Source of the DNA: Kutzneria viridogrisea
GTDB taxonomy: Bacteria > Actinomycetota > Actinomycetes > Mycobacteriales > Pseudonocardiaceae
Assembly (NCBI GenBank): GCA_014138725.1
Contig: JACJID010000008.1
Coordinates: forward strand, 186,001-250,000
Direction: 5' to 3'
Length of the DNA: 64,000 nucleotides
Shown here: positions 1 through 8,414 of the stretch, one piece after another
How the letters are laid out: every line of letters starts with the position of its first letter
Numbering within the stretch: the stretch's first letter is position 1
Notes under the pieces: model-generated
Seen by the model: only the letters and a program-made list of their open reading frames with translations
Database searches by the model: none
Told to the model about the DNA's origin: nothing
Made by a program: the position numbers and the translations under genes

Positions 1-1
1 G

Positions 2-883
2 GAGATCCGCCCGGTCACCATCGCCACGTACCAGGTGATCACCCGCAAGACCAAGGGCGAGTACCGGCACCTGGAGCTGTTCGACTCCCGCGACTGGGGA
101 CTGGTCGTCTACGACGAGGTGCACCTGCTGCCCGCCCCGGTGTTCCGGATGACCGCCGACCTGCAGTCACGCAGGCGGCTGGGGCTGACCGCCACCCTGG
201 TGCGCGAGGACGGCCGCGAGGGCGACGTGTTCTCGCTGATCGGCCCCAAGCGCTACGACGTGCCCTGGCGCGACATCGAGGCGCAGGGCTGGATCGCGCC
301 CGCGGACTGCGTGGAGGTGCGGGTGACGCTGACCGACAACGAGCGGCTCACCTACGCCACCGCCGAGCCCGAGGAGCGGTACAAGATCTGCTCCACGGCG
401 AACACGAAGATCCCGGTGGTGCGGGCCGTGCTGGACCGGCACAAGGGCGAGCCGACCCTGGTCATCGGCGCGTACCTGGACCAGCTGGAGGAGTTGGGTG
501 CCGCGCTGGACGCGCCGGTGATCCAGGGCTCCACCAAGAACAAGGAGCGCGAGGAGCTGTTCGACGCGTTCCGCCGGGGCGAGCTGCGCACACTGGTCGT
601 GTCCAAGGTGGCGAACTTCTCCATCGACCTGCCCGAGGCCTCGGTCGCGGTGCAGGTGTCGGGCACCTTCGGGTCCCGGCAGGAAGAGGCGCAGCGGCTG
701 GGCAGGCTGCTGCGGCCCAAGGGCGACGGCCGGCAGGCGCACTTCTACTCGATCGTCTCCCGCGACACCCTGGACACCGACTACGCCGCGCACCGGCAGC
801 GCTTCCTCGCCGAGCAGGGCTACGCGTACAAGATCGTCGATGCGGACGACCTGCTGGGCCCGGCACTGCCGGAGGTGGACTAG
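2..883 (+). CDS. XPB/Ssl2-type DNA repair helicase, C-terminal part (5' end outside window)
   Basis: This is an SF2 ATP-dependent DNA helicase of the bacterial XPB (ERCC3-like) family, which unwinds DNA in repair or transcription-coupled processes. The frame is open from the first bases, so the N-terminus and Walker A lie upstream of the window. A DEVH box (bases 113-124) is followed by LTATLVRED, the XPB RED-type motif. The second RecA-like domain contains VIQGSTKNKEREELF and the arginine-finger motif QRLGRLLR. The end of the protein (YKIVDADDLL) is typical of actinobacterial members. The stop lies four bases before the menC start, so the two genes are probably co-transcribed. Confidence 0.93.
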   Translation, partial: EIRPVTIATYQVITRKTKGEYRHLELFDSRDWGLVVYDEVHLLPAPVFRMTADLQSRRRLGLTATLVREDGREGDVFSLIGPKRYDVPWRDIEAQGWIAPADCVEVRVTLTDNERLTYATAEPEERYKICSTANTKIPVVRAVLDRHKGEPTLVIGAYLDQLEELGAALDAPVIQGSTKNKEREELFDAFRRGELRTLVVSKVANFSIDLPEASVAVQVSGTFGSRQEEAQRLGRLLRPKGDGRQAHFYSIVSRDTLDTDYAAHRQRFLAEQGYAYKIVDADDLLGPALPEVD

Positions 884-887
884 CCCG

Positions 888-1835
888 GTGCAGGCGCACG
901 TCTACGCGATCCCGATGCGCAACCGGTTCCGCGGCATCACCGAGCGGCAGGGCGTGCTGCTGCGCGGCGAGTCCGGCTGGGGCGAGTTCTGCGCCTTCGA
1001 GGACTACACCGACACCGAGTCCGCCCCGTGGCTGGACTGCGCCCTGGAGTCCGCCGAGCAGGACTGGCCGGAACCGGTGCGCGACCGGGTCCCGGTCAAC
1101 TGCACGGTGCCGGTCGTCAGCCCGGAGCGGGCGCACGAGATCGTGGCGGCATCGGGGTGCCGCACCGCCAAGGTCAAGGTCGCCGACCCGGGCTCCCCGC
1201 TGGCCGGGGACTGCGCGCGGGTCGAGGCCGTGCGGGACGCGCTCGGCCCGTCCGGCGCGATCCGGGTGGACGCCAACGCCGCCTGGTCGGTGGACGAGGC
1301 GGTGCGGGCGATCTCGGCGCTGGACAAGGCGGCCGGTGGCCTGGAGTACGTGGAACAGCCCTGCCCGAGCGTGCCGGAACTGGCCCAGGTGCGGCGGCGG
1401 GTGGACGTGCGCGTCGCCGCCGACGAGTCGATCAGGCGTGCCGAGGACCCGCTGCGGGTCGCCGTGGCCGGGGCCGCCGACGTGGCGGTGCTGAAGGTGG
1501 CTCCGCTGGGCGGGGTGCGGCGCGCGCTGCGGGTGGCCGAGGCGTGCGGGCTGCCGTGCGTGGTGTCCTCGGCCGTGGAGAGCAGCGTCGGGCTGGCCGC
1601 CGGGCTGGCGCTGGCCGGGGCGCTGCCCGAACTCGACTTCGCCTGCGGGCTCGGCACGCTGTCACTACTCACCGCCGACGTGGTGGACCAGCCCCTGCGG
1701 CCGGTGGACGGCTGGCTGCCGGTGCCGCGCCGTGCGCCCGCACCAAGCGCGGACCTGCTCGCCGCGGTCACCGCCGACCCCGCCACGAGCCAGCGCTGGC
1801 TCACCCGCCTGGACCGGATCCGCGCCCTGGCCTGA
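888..1835 (+). CDS. menC: o-succinylbenzoate synthase
   Basis: This enolase-superfamily enzyme dehydrates SHCHC to o-succinylbenzoate in menaquinone synthesis (cytoplasm). The 315-residue protein has the catalytic lysine pair in AKVKVAD (K95, K97), the metal ligands in RVDANAAW (D128), VEQP (E156) and AADES (D179), and the second catalytic lysine in VLKVAPLGG (K203). The GTG at 888 is preferred because an earlier in-frame ATG at 840 would overlap the helicase and add residues not seen in the family. No other men gene is nearby. Just downstream begins a 21-bp repeat array rather than a clear terminator. Confidence 0.93.
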   Translation: MQAHVYAIPMRNRFRGITERQGVLLRGESGWGEFCAFEDYTDTESAPWLDCALESAEQDWPEPVRDRVPVNCTVPVVSPERAHEIVAASGCRTAKVKVADPGSPLAGDCARVEAVRDALGPSGAIRVDANAAWSVDEAVRAISALDKAAGGLEYVEQPCPSVPELAQVRRRVDVRVAADESIRRAEDPLRVAVAGAADVAVLKVAPLGGVRRALRVAEACGLPCVVSSAVESSVGLAAGLALAGALPELDFACGLGTLSLLTADVVDQPLRPVDGWLPVPRRAPAPSADLLAAVTADPATSQRWLTRLDRIRALA

Positions 1836-1962
1836 CCCGATACGGCGGCACCGGTCGGTCAGCGGCCCGGGACGTGTACCGGTCGCGGCAACGGCGCGTG
1901 TCGGACGTTCCGGTACCGCGTGTCGGCGCTCCCGGTACGGCGTGTCCCGCCCTGGCACACGC

Positions 1963-2235
1963 GAGTCCCGCTCTCCTGCGCGCGAGTCCGGCCCAGCCGA
2001 CGACGAGTCCCGCGCACCGGACCGCGAGTCCCGCCCACAGGTCGACGAGTCCCGCCCTGCCGCAGCCAAGTCCCGCCCTGGGGAGGCCGAGTCCCGCCCA
2101 CCGGACCGCGAATCCCACTCCCCCGCAGCCGAGTCCCGCGCACCGGACCGCGAATCCCACTCCCCCGCAGCCGAGTCCCGCGCACCGGACCGCGAGTCCC
2201 GCCCACCGGTCGACGAGTCCCGCCCAGCCCCTCAG
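1963..2235. repeat. 21-bp tandem array, locus A (13 units, GAGTCCCGC core)
   Basis: Thirteen units follow one another in strict 21-bp register from 1963 to 2235. Each starts with GAGTCCCGC or a one- to three-base variant (AAGTCCCGC, GAATCCCAC, GAGTCCGGC) followed by 12 more variable bases such as CAACCGGACCGC-like blocks. The array fills the gap between the convergent menC and xdhC genes, and its last unit contains the xdhC stop codon. Because 21 is divisible by three, all frames stay open and mimic coding sequence. The 1836-1962 stretch holds related but degenerate bits and no gene. Confidence 0.93.
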
Positions 2236-3350
2236 GACGAGCGGTGGATCGGCCCGCTGACCTCGACCAACCGCCGCCCATGCCCACCCCACCGCAGAGC
2301 GATGATCTCCGCGGCGATGGACACAGCGGTCTCCTCCGGCGTGCGAGCACCCAGATCCAGGCCGATCGGCGAGGACAACCGGGCCAACTCCCACTCGGAC
2401 ACACCCGCCGCCCGCAGACGCGCCACACGGTCCTCATGCGTACGACGCGACCCCATCGCACCGACATAGGCCACATCCAGCCGCAGCGCCACCTCCAGCA
2501 ACGGCACATCGAACTTCGGGTCATGGGTCAACACCGTGACCACCGTGCGCTGATCGACCCGCCCGGCGGCCGCCTGCGTGGTCAGATACCGGTGCGGCCA
2601 ATCAACAACCACCTCGTCGGCCTCGGGAAACCGGCCACGGGTAGCGAAAACCGGGCGCGCGTCACACACCGTGACCCGATAACCCAGATAACTACCGAGC
2701 CTGGCCACCGCGGCGGCGAAGTCGATCGCGCCGAACACGAGCATCCTCGGCGGCGGCTCGAAGGAGTTCACGAACACCGCCAGACCCTCACCGCGGCGCT
2801 GGCCGTCCGGGCCGTAGTGCAGCAGGCCACTGCGACCGCTGGCCAGCATGCCCCGCGCGTCATCGGTGACCGCATCGTCCACTCGGGACGAACCCAGGCC
2901 GCCGAGGGTGCGGTCGGGCCACACCACCAGGTGCCGGCCCACGCGCTGCGGGTCGGGGTGGCGCACCACGGTCGCCAGCACGACCGGTCGTTGCGCGCGG
3001 ATCGACTCGGTGAGCTCGGCCAACTCCGCGAAGTGCTCGGCGTCCACCGGCTCCACGAACACGTCCAGGACCCCGCCGCAGGTCAGTCCAACGGAGAAGG
3101 CGTCCTCCTCGCTGACGCCGTAGCGCTGCAACACCGGCCTGCCCTCGGCCATCACCCGCTGGGCCAGCTCATAGACCGCGCCCTCCACGCAGCCGCCGGA
3201 CACACTGCCCCAGACCTGCCCATCCTCGGCCACCAACATCGCCGCACCCGGCGCACGCGGCGCGGAGTGAAACGTGGCCACCACCGTGCCCAGCGCACTC
3301 GGCCGCCCACCCTGCCACTGAGAACTCACCTCGGCGAGGACGTCACGCAC
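2232..3350 (-). CDS. XdhC/CoxI family protein
   Basis: A 372-residue XdhC-family protein. Members bind molybdenum cofactor and help sulfurate or insert it into xanthine dehydrogenase-type hydroxylases. The N-terminal XdhC_CoxI domain shows TVVATFHSAPRAPGAAML and the conserved GSVSGGCVEGAVYE with its cysteine. The C-terminal Rossmann-like XdhC_C domain shows RMLVFGAIDFAAAVARLG and VLTHDPKFDVPLLEVAL, then YVGAMGSRRTHEDRVARL and LSSPIGLDLGARTPEETAVSIAAEI. No Mo-hydroxylase subunit is in the window, so its client is elsewhere. It is divergent from the XRE regulator at 3436, with an 85-bp gap, and its 3' end lies in the 21-bp repeat array. Confidence 0.92.
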   Translation of the reverse strand: MRDVLAEVSSQWQGGRPSALGTVVATFHSAPRAPGAAMLVAEDGQVWGSVSGGCVEGAVYELAQRVMAEGRPVLQRYGVSEEDAFSVGLTCGGVLDVFVEPVDAEHFAELAELTESIRAQRPVVLATVVRHPDPQRVGRHLVVWPDRTLGGLGSSRVDDAVTDDARGMLASGRSGLLHYGPDGQRRGEGLAVFVNSFEPPPRMLVFGAIDFAAAVARLGSYLGYRVTVCDARPVFATRGRFPEADEVVVDWPHRYLTTQAAAGRVDQRTVVTVLTHDPKFDVPLLEVALRLDVAYVGAMGSRRTHEDRVARLRAAGVSEWELARLSSPIGLDLGARTPEETAVSIAAEIIALRWGGHGRRLVEVSGPIHRSS

Positions 3351-3435
3351 GGCGCACCTCCGTCACGACCTGGATGCCGGACTGTACCCGCCGCTAGTCC
3401 GAATGCGTGGCCGCGCCGGGGTCTAGCCTGCACGC

Positions 3436-4731
3436 ATGGATCGGTCGGCGCACCTGGGCGAGCACCTCAGGCGGCTGCGCGCCGAGCGCGGGCTCACCCA
3501 GCGTGAGCTGGCCGAACCGGAGTTCAGCCGTGGCTACCTGTGGGCTCTGGAGGCCGGTCGCAAGACGCCGACCGACGAGGTGCTGCGCTACCTGGCCGGT
3601 CGGCTGGGGGTGTCCGAGGACGACCTGCGCCACGGGCGGCCGACGGGGCTGGCCGAGGACTTGCGCGAGCGGCTGGCCCAGGTACGGAGGCGGTCGGCGG
3701 TCGGCCAGGTCTGGGCGGCCATCGCCGAGTTCGCGGAGATCGCACGGGAGGCCGCGCAGGCGCACCTGGTCGAAGAGGCGGCACTGGCCACGCGGTGCCT
3801 GGCCGAGGCGAGAATGACGCTCGGTGAGGCAGGTCAGGCCCTGACCGACCTGCGCACGCTGGGCCCGACGCTCACCGAGTTGAGCAGCCCGCTATGGGCC
3901 TCGGTGATCGCGGTCGAGGCGGCGGCACGCTACCGGATCGAGTCCGCCGAGGCAGCGATCACCTTGCTGGAGAAGGCATTGGGCGAGTTGCGGGCACGCC
4001 CGTCCGCCCAGCCTGACGCCGAGTTGCGACTGGAGAGCGCGCTGATCCACCCGTGTTTGGCCAGCGGCGCCGTGGAACGTGCGCGACAGGCCGCCGAACG
4101 GGGTCGGCTGCTCCTCGCGCACGCCGCCGAGCCCGAGTGGATCGCCATGTACCACCTCAACGCTGGCCAGTTCTGGCAGGCCGTCGGCGAATTGGCCGAG
4201 GCCGAGCGGGGCTTGGTCACCGCGACCCGGCTCTACCGCGAACTGGGCATGGAGGTGCTGGTGGCACGCTGCCTGTGGTCGCGGGGTTACGTGCTGGGCC
4301 GGATGGACCGCTTGCCCGAGGCACGCGAGGAACTGGCCCAGGCACGAAGGATCCTGTCGGAAGCCGGTGCCGTGTTCGAGTACGCGGGCGCCACGTTGGA
4401 GGCGTGCGACCTGGCCCGGCGGCTGGGTGATCTGGACGAGGCCGCTGCACTGGCGGAGGAAACGCGCCGCCTGCACGAGGAGTTCGAGTACGCCGAGGGG
4501 CTCGGCGAGGCGCACCGGCTGATCGGGTTGATCGCCCGCGACCGGGGCGACCTGGACGCCGCCGAGTCCGCGCTACGGCGGTCGCTGGACCTGCAGATCG
4601 GTGCCGGGCTCTGCGGGGAGGCGGTGGCCACCGCGCGCGTTCTCGGTGCGCTGCTGCTGGGCGTCGGGCAACTGGCGGCGGGCATCGCGGTGCTGCGTCG
4701 CGCTGTGGTCGCAGCCGAGGAGACCGGATGA
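3436..4731 (+). CDS. XRE-family regulator with TPR-like sensor domain (first of a pair)
   Basis: A 431-residue cytoplasmic regulator. The N-terminal helix-turn-helix (residues about 5-60) has the XRE pattern LRRLRAERGLTQRELAEPE, LEAGRKTPTDEVLRYLAGRLGV. The remainder is an all-helical series of degenerate tetratricopeptide-like repeats (for example LGEAGQALTDLR, ELAEAERGLVTATRLYRELG, GDLDAAESALRRSL). This architecture is known from peptide- or ligand-responsive regulators, but nothing here identifies the ligand. Its stop overlaps the next regulator's start by four bases (ATGA at 4728), so the two are translationally coupled. The start codon ATG 3436 gives the expected HTH beginning. Confidence 0.88.
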   Translation: MDRSAHLGEHLRRLRAERGLTQRELAEPEFSRGYLWALEAGRKTPTDEVLRYLAGRLGVSEDDLRHGRPTGLAEDLRERLAQVRRRSAVGQVWAAIAEFAEIAREAAQAHLVEEAALATRCLAEARMTLGEAGQALTDLRTLGPTLTELSSPLWASVIAVEAAARYRIESAEAAITLLEKALGELRARPSAQPDAELRLESALIHPCLASGAVERARQAAERGRLLLAHAAEPEWIAMYHLNAGQFWQAVGELAEAERGLVTATRLYRELGMEVLVARCLWSRGYVLGRMDRLPEAREELAQARRILSEAGAVFEYAGATLEACDLARRLGDLDEAAALAEETRRLHEEFEYAEGLGEAHRLIGLIARDRGDLDAAESALRRSLDLQIGAGLCGEAVATARVLGALLLGVGQLAAGIAVLRRAVVAAEETG

Positions 4732-5948
4732 CGACCGACCACATAGGACAGTCCATATATCGCTTGCGCACGGGATTGTCCCTGACACAGCGCCAATTGG
4801 CCGAGCCAAGGTACACGGCGGCATATGTGTCCTCTGTGGAGAGTGGTCGGCGGGTGCCTTCCGGTGACGCCCTGCGGCACTTCGCCGCGAGGCTCGGCGT
4901 CGCGGAGGAGCAGTTGCGCACCGGGCAGTCCCCGGACCGGCACGTGACCGCCGACCTCGCCGTGATCGAGGCCGCGCTGGCCGGTGACGTGTCGGCGCTG
5001 ATCGAGGTGGAGCCTCAGCGGCCTGCCCGGGTGGCCCTGGTGCGCGGGCACCTCGCGCTTGCGGCGGGCCAAACCGCCGACGAGCACTTCGACCGGTCGG
5101 CACACCTGCTGGCTGAGGCCCCGTCGACAGCGCTCGTCGACTGCACGATCGGTCGTGCACTTTGTCTGCTCGGGCGGCAGGAGGCCAACGTGGCGGCACA
5201 CCTGGTCAAGTCGGCCGCCGACGGGTTGTACGCGGCGAACCACCTCGACCCTGTGTCGTTGCTGCTGCTCAACGCTCTGCTGGCGCAGTGCCAATTACGG
5301 GCCGGCGACGAACGGCAGGCAAGGCGGGCAGCGACCACGGCGCTCGGCCTCGGCCCGCTGCCCGATCCCAGAGGCTCCTGTGCGATGTACCTGGCCTGGG
5401 CGCGAACCTTGTTGGTGGACAACGAGATCGATCAGGCCGCGTTGGTCGCCGAGCAGGCGTGGCAGGTGTACCGGCAGGTCCCGTTGGGCACCGCAGTGGC
5501 GCATTGCCTGCGGGCTCGCGGCAGCCTGGACGACCTCGCGGCGGCCCAGCGCGGGTTCGCGGCGGCCGGGCTGGTCGAGGACGCACTGGCCTGCCAGGTG
5601 GACGCCGCCGAACTGAACAGAACGAACGGTCGTGCGGAAACTTCCCGTGCCCTGCTCACCGAGGTCCTGGCCAGCGCAGGAGCGGGAACGCTCGCGCAGG
5701 CCAGGGCCCAGCACACACTCGCGCTGCTGGCGCTGGACAAGGCGGATCGGGTGACCGCCGAGCCACTGCTGCGCTCCGCGATGGAGACGCTGCTGCATGC
5801 CGGGTCACGGGTCGTGCTCGCGGCGACGACCAGGGAGCTCGGCGACCTGCTCGTCGCCGAGGGGCGTCACACCGAGGCCGCTGAGGTGCTCGTGCGCGGA
5901 CTGGGCAGGATCGGGCAGTTGGTCTCACCCAACGTGGTCATGGACTGA
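4728..5948 (+). CDS. XRE-family regulator with TPR-like sensor domain (second of a pair)
   Basis: A 406-residue paralogue of the upstream gene, with the same organisation: an XRE helix-turn-helix in residues about 6-60 (IYRLRTGLSLTQRQLAEPR, VESGRRVPSGDALRHFAARLGV) and a long helical TPR-like region. The HTHs of the two proteins share the unusual LAEP element after the recognition-helix start, pointing to duplication. The four-base overlap with the first gene implies equal production, perhaps as a heteromer. This is an inference from arrangement only. Downstream lies a 21-bp repeat array, not an obvious target gene. Confidence 0.87.
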   Translation: MTTDHIGQSIYRLRTGLSLTQRQLAEPRYTAAYVSSVESGRRVPSGDALRHFAARLGVAEEQLRTGQSPDRHVTADLAVIEAALAGDVSALIEVEPQRPARVALVRGHLALAAGQTADEHFDRSAHLLAEAPSTALVDCTIGRALCLLGRQEANVAAHLVKSAADGLYAANHLDPVSLLLLNALLAQCQLRAGDERQARRAATTALGLGPLPDPRGSCAMYLAWARTLLVDNEIDQAALVAEQAWQVYRQVPLGTAVAHCLRARGSLDDLAAAQRGFAAAGLVEDALACQVDAAELNRTNGRAETSRALLTEVLASAGAGTLAQARAQHTLALLALDKADRVTAEPLLRSAMETLLHAGSRVVLAATTRELGDLLVAEGRHTEAAEVLVRGLGRIGQLVSPNVVMD

Positions 5949-6004
5949 CCACGCCATACACGGCGGGACCATCGCGTGACAGCGCAGAGCGCGGATGCTC
6001 CGGC

Positions 6005-6268
6005 GCGGGACTCGCACACGCCAGGGCGGGACTCGCCGTCGCCCGCGCGGGACTCACCACCGCCAGAACGGGACTCACCGTCTCGAGGGCGGGACTCGCC
6101 ACCAAGACGGGACTCGCGCATCGCCAGGCTGGGATTCACGAAGACCAACGCGGGCACCGCGCGCCGCAGAGCGGGACTCACCGTCTCGAGGACGGGACTC
6201 ACACGCCCCAGCACGGGACTCACCACCACCAGAACGGGACTCGCGCATCGTCAGAACGAGACTCGTGG
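6005..6268. repeat. 21-bp tandem array, locus B (GCGGGACTCG orientation)
   Basis: About a dozen units of the same family as locus A, in the opposite orientation (core GCGGGACTC). Unit starts at 6005, 6026, 6047, 6068 and 6089 keep an exact 21-bp period; one later interval is 18 bp. Variants include ACGGGACTC and CTGGGATTC. This is the only one of the six loci that does not lie between convergent genes: it follows the regulator pair (+) and precedes pspC (+). Open frames across it are caused by the 21-bp period and are not annotated as genes. Confidence 0.92.
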
Positions 6269-6367
6269 GGTGGCGGACGGTGAGGGTGGACGGACGGCCC
6301 CTACACACCCCGTCCGCCCACCCTCGCCGAGGCCTCGCCAGGGTGCGCGGGCGAGGTCGCTGTGGGG

Positions 6368-6413
6368 CCTGGTTCGCCGGCAGCGCTTCGGGGGGCGCCA
6401 CCGGCGAACCAGG
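6368..6413. terminator. 13-bp perfect stem-loop in the 5949-6615 gap
   Basis: CCTGGTTCGCCGG (6368-6380) pairs perfectly with CCGGCGAACCAGG (6401-6413) across a 20-nt GC-rich loop. It could end transcription from the regulator pair or form a leader structure for pspC. No U-tract follows. The rest of the gap (6414-6615) is less GC-rich (CTAACTGTTAACTCGTGTTGAGC around 6430-6453) and probably holds the pspC promoter; no gene was seen there. Confidence 0.55.
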
Positions 6414-6615
6414 AGTCTCGGTTGTGCAACCTAACTGTTAACTCGTGTTGAGCATCAGGTAGCACAGTCGAGTGTGTGCCCCGGACCGGGGTACGTCAAG
6501 GGGTCAGCACGCGCTTGCCCGTTCGGCCCCGCGTCCTGCCCAGGGGTGCCCTCAGGGTCCGAACCAGGGACGTTCCCCGATGGCAGGGGGCACGCGGGAG
6601 GGCAGTGTTGTGGTC

Positions 6616-6843
6616 ATGACGAACAACATCCTGAACGAGGCCGGCCAGCAGGTTCGCAAGTTCCGCCGCAGCAGGGACAACCGGATGCTCGCCGGGGTGT
6701 GCGGCGGCGCTGCGGAGCTGCTCGGTGTGGACGCCACCCTGCTGCGCGTGGCGATGGTGGCCATGACCGTGTGCTTCTTCGGCTTCGGCGTGGTGCTCTA
6801 CGGCGCCTGTTGGCTGCTGGCACCGGAGGCCGATGACGACTGA
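6616..6843 (+). CDS. PspC-domain membrane protein
   Basis: A 75-residue protein that is almost entirely a PspC domain, a small stress-associated membrane module. The domain signature RSRDNRMLAGVCGGAAELLGVDATLLRV is followed by one hydrophobic segment (about residues 46-70, VAMVAMTVCFFGFGVVLYGACWLLA) and an acidic tail. ATG 6616 is chosen over upstream in-frame codons because the family begins shortly before the basic RxSRDNR segment. It is a single gene, convergent with the diguanylate cyclase. The role is inferred from the family; no partner Psp genes are visible. Confidence 0.87.
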   Translation: MTNNILNEAGQQVRKFRRSRDNRMLAGVCGGAAELLGVDATLLRVAMVAMTVCFFGFGVVLYGACWLLAPEADDD

Positions 6844-6916
6844 TCTACCGGGGGTGAGTCGGGGGGCCGGGCGCGAGGGCCGTCGGGGGGTGGGCCCGCA
6901 CGCCCGGCGGCGGCAC

Positions 6917-8203
6917 TCAGGCCGCCCTCGGGTGGCCGGAACTGGCGACCACGCGGTTGCGCCCGGTGTGCTTGGCCCGGTACACGGCGGTGTCCGCGGC
7001 CAGGAGCAGTTGCTCCATGGAGGTGCCGGTGGTGGGCAACACCGCCACCCCGATCGAACAGGACAGCCCGGTGATCGAGATGTGCTCCACGGGGGTGGGC
7101 ACGCTCAGCGCCGACACGGTCGCCCTGATCCGCTCGGCGGTGGCGATGGCCCCTCGCTCGTCCACGCCGGGCAGCAGCACCACGAACTCCTCACCACCGA
7201 ACCTGCCGACCGCGTCGCCCGCGCGCACCTGGGCCTTGACCGCGGTGGCCACCGAACGGAGCACCGCGTCCCCGGCCAGGTGGCCGTAGGTGTCGTTGAT
7301 CCGCTTGAAGTGGTCCAGGTCGACCATCAGCACGCCGACCTGGTCCACCCGGTCCAGTTCCCGGCTGGCCAGCCGGTGCCAGGTGACCGCGTTGAGCAGA
7401 CCGGTCTTCACGTCGGTGGTCGCGTCGGTCTCCAACTGCTTGACCAGCACACTGCGGTGCAGCAACAGGACCGGGCAGAGCAGCAGCGGCAGGAACAGCG
7501 GCTGGCACACCAGTGCCAGTGCGGTCAGCCCGCCCAGGCACAGCGTGGTGATCTCCAGGGCGTTGTCGTCCCAGGTGCCGAACAGCTCACCGAGCGGGGT
7601 GGCGCCACGGGTCCTGAGCTTGATCGACACGGCCAGCAGCACGGCGTCGACCAGCTCGAAGACCACCAGGGCCGCGACACAGGACATGTTGGTGTAGAAG
7701 GAGAAACCGGCCGGTCCCCCGGCCAGCGGGGCGGCGACCGCGACCGCGGAGGCGGCCAGGCAGCTCACCAGGGCGGCACAGGCGCCGAACACGGTCCTGC
7801 GGGTGGAGATGCTGTCCAGCGTGCGCCAACACCGCAACCACATGTGCAGGTACAGCACGGCGCAGAGCAGTACGAGCAGGTGCCGGGGCAGCACCAGCAC
7901 CCCGGCGATCAACCAGACCGAGGTCATGGTGATGTGCATGTTCCCGCACAGCCTGCGACGATCGCGCTCGATGCGCCGGGACAGCTCCGCCTGCACCACG
8001 CCGAGCACCACCAGCCCACCGAACCTGAGCAGGTCGGTGTTCGTCGCGGTGACGTGCAAATGGCAGAGCGCGGCCGCGGTCAGTGCGGCCGCCTCGACCA
8101 GCACGGAGTAGACCACCCAGCCCGCGGGCAGCCCGGCCCACCAGGAACCGCTCAGCAGACCGGTGTGCCCCGGTGACGATCTGCTCTGCTCCGCACCCGG
8201 CAT
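6917..8203 (-). CDS. membrane-bound GGDEF diguanylate cyclase
   Basis: A 428-residue protein predicted to make cyclic di-GMP from two GTP. Residues about 25-250 form several hydrophobic segments (an integral-membrane sensor of MASE type, not further classed). The GGDEF domain starts near DATTDVKTGLLN, with the metal and substrate residues in LMVDLDHFKRINDTYGHLAGD and the active-site loop GRFGGEEFVVLLP (GGEEF, a functional variant). The domain ends with the usual SIGVAVLP and ADTAVYRAKHTGRNRV. No EAL domain is attached. It is monocistronic, with a 211-bp gap upstream that includes the terminator of the hexosaminidase operon. Confidence 0.93.
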   Translation of the reverse strand: MPGAEQSRSSPGHTGLLSGSWWAGLPAGWVVYSVLVEAAALTAAALCHLHVTATNTDLLRFGGLVVLGVVQAELSRRIERDRRRLCGNMHITMTSVWLIAGVLVLPRHLLVLLCAVLYLHMWLRCWRTLDSISTRRTVFGACAALVSCLAASAVAVAAPLAGGPAGFSFYTNMSCVAALVVFELVDAVLLAVSIKLRTRGATPLGELFGTWDDNALEITTLCLGGLTALALVCQPLFLPLLLCPVLLLHRSVLVKQLETDATTDVKTGLLNAVTWHRLASRELDRVDQVGVLMVDLDHFKRINDTYGHLAGDAVLRSVATAVKAQVRAGDAVGRFGGEEFVVLLPGVDERGAIATAERIRATVSALSVPTPVEHISITGLSCSIGVAVLPTTGTSMEQLLLAADTAVYRAKHTGRNRVVASSGHPRAA

Positions 8204-8344
8204 GGCTCCCCCCGTATCGTCCCGGACATCCAGTGTTCAACCGAGCGGGGTTGGCTGGCTAGCTGACATCCGGGTGAGCCGAACGGCCGTTCTGGACAGC
8301 TGTTGACGAGGAATTACCCTTGGTGCAGAACAACATTCGACCGA

Positions 8345-8379
8345 ACGGCGGTGGTGTGCCTTCATACCACCACCGCCGT
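8345..8379 (-). terminator. terminator after the hexosaminidase operon
   Basis: ACGGCGGTGGTG (8345-8356) and CACCACCGCCGT (8368-8379) form a perfect 12-bp stem with an 11-nt loop, 36 bases past the GH20 stop. It separates that operon from the diguanylate cyclase gene on the same strand. Confidence 0.7.
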
Positions 8380-8414
8380 CGCACGAATGGACTCAACCTG
8401 TGAGGAACACTCGA

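Noticed and set aside
1963-2235. CRISPR array
   Set aside because: Units are contiguous and 21 bp long with a nine-base core and variable rest; there are no unique spacers of about 30-40 bp and no cas genes.
2232-3350. A molybdenum hydroxylase gene cluster around xdhC
   Set aside because: No large, medium or small subunit genes are nearby; moeA is 20 kb away in an unrelated conserved block.
5976-6434. Possible Arg/Ser/Pro-rich protein downstream of the second XRE-TPR gene
   Set aside because: The frame is open only because the repeat unit is 21 bp; the same heptad-like peptide arises in other frames and at other array loci.
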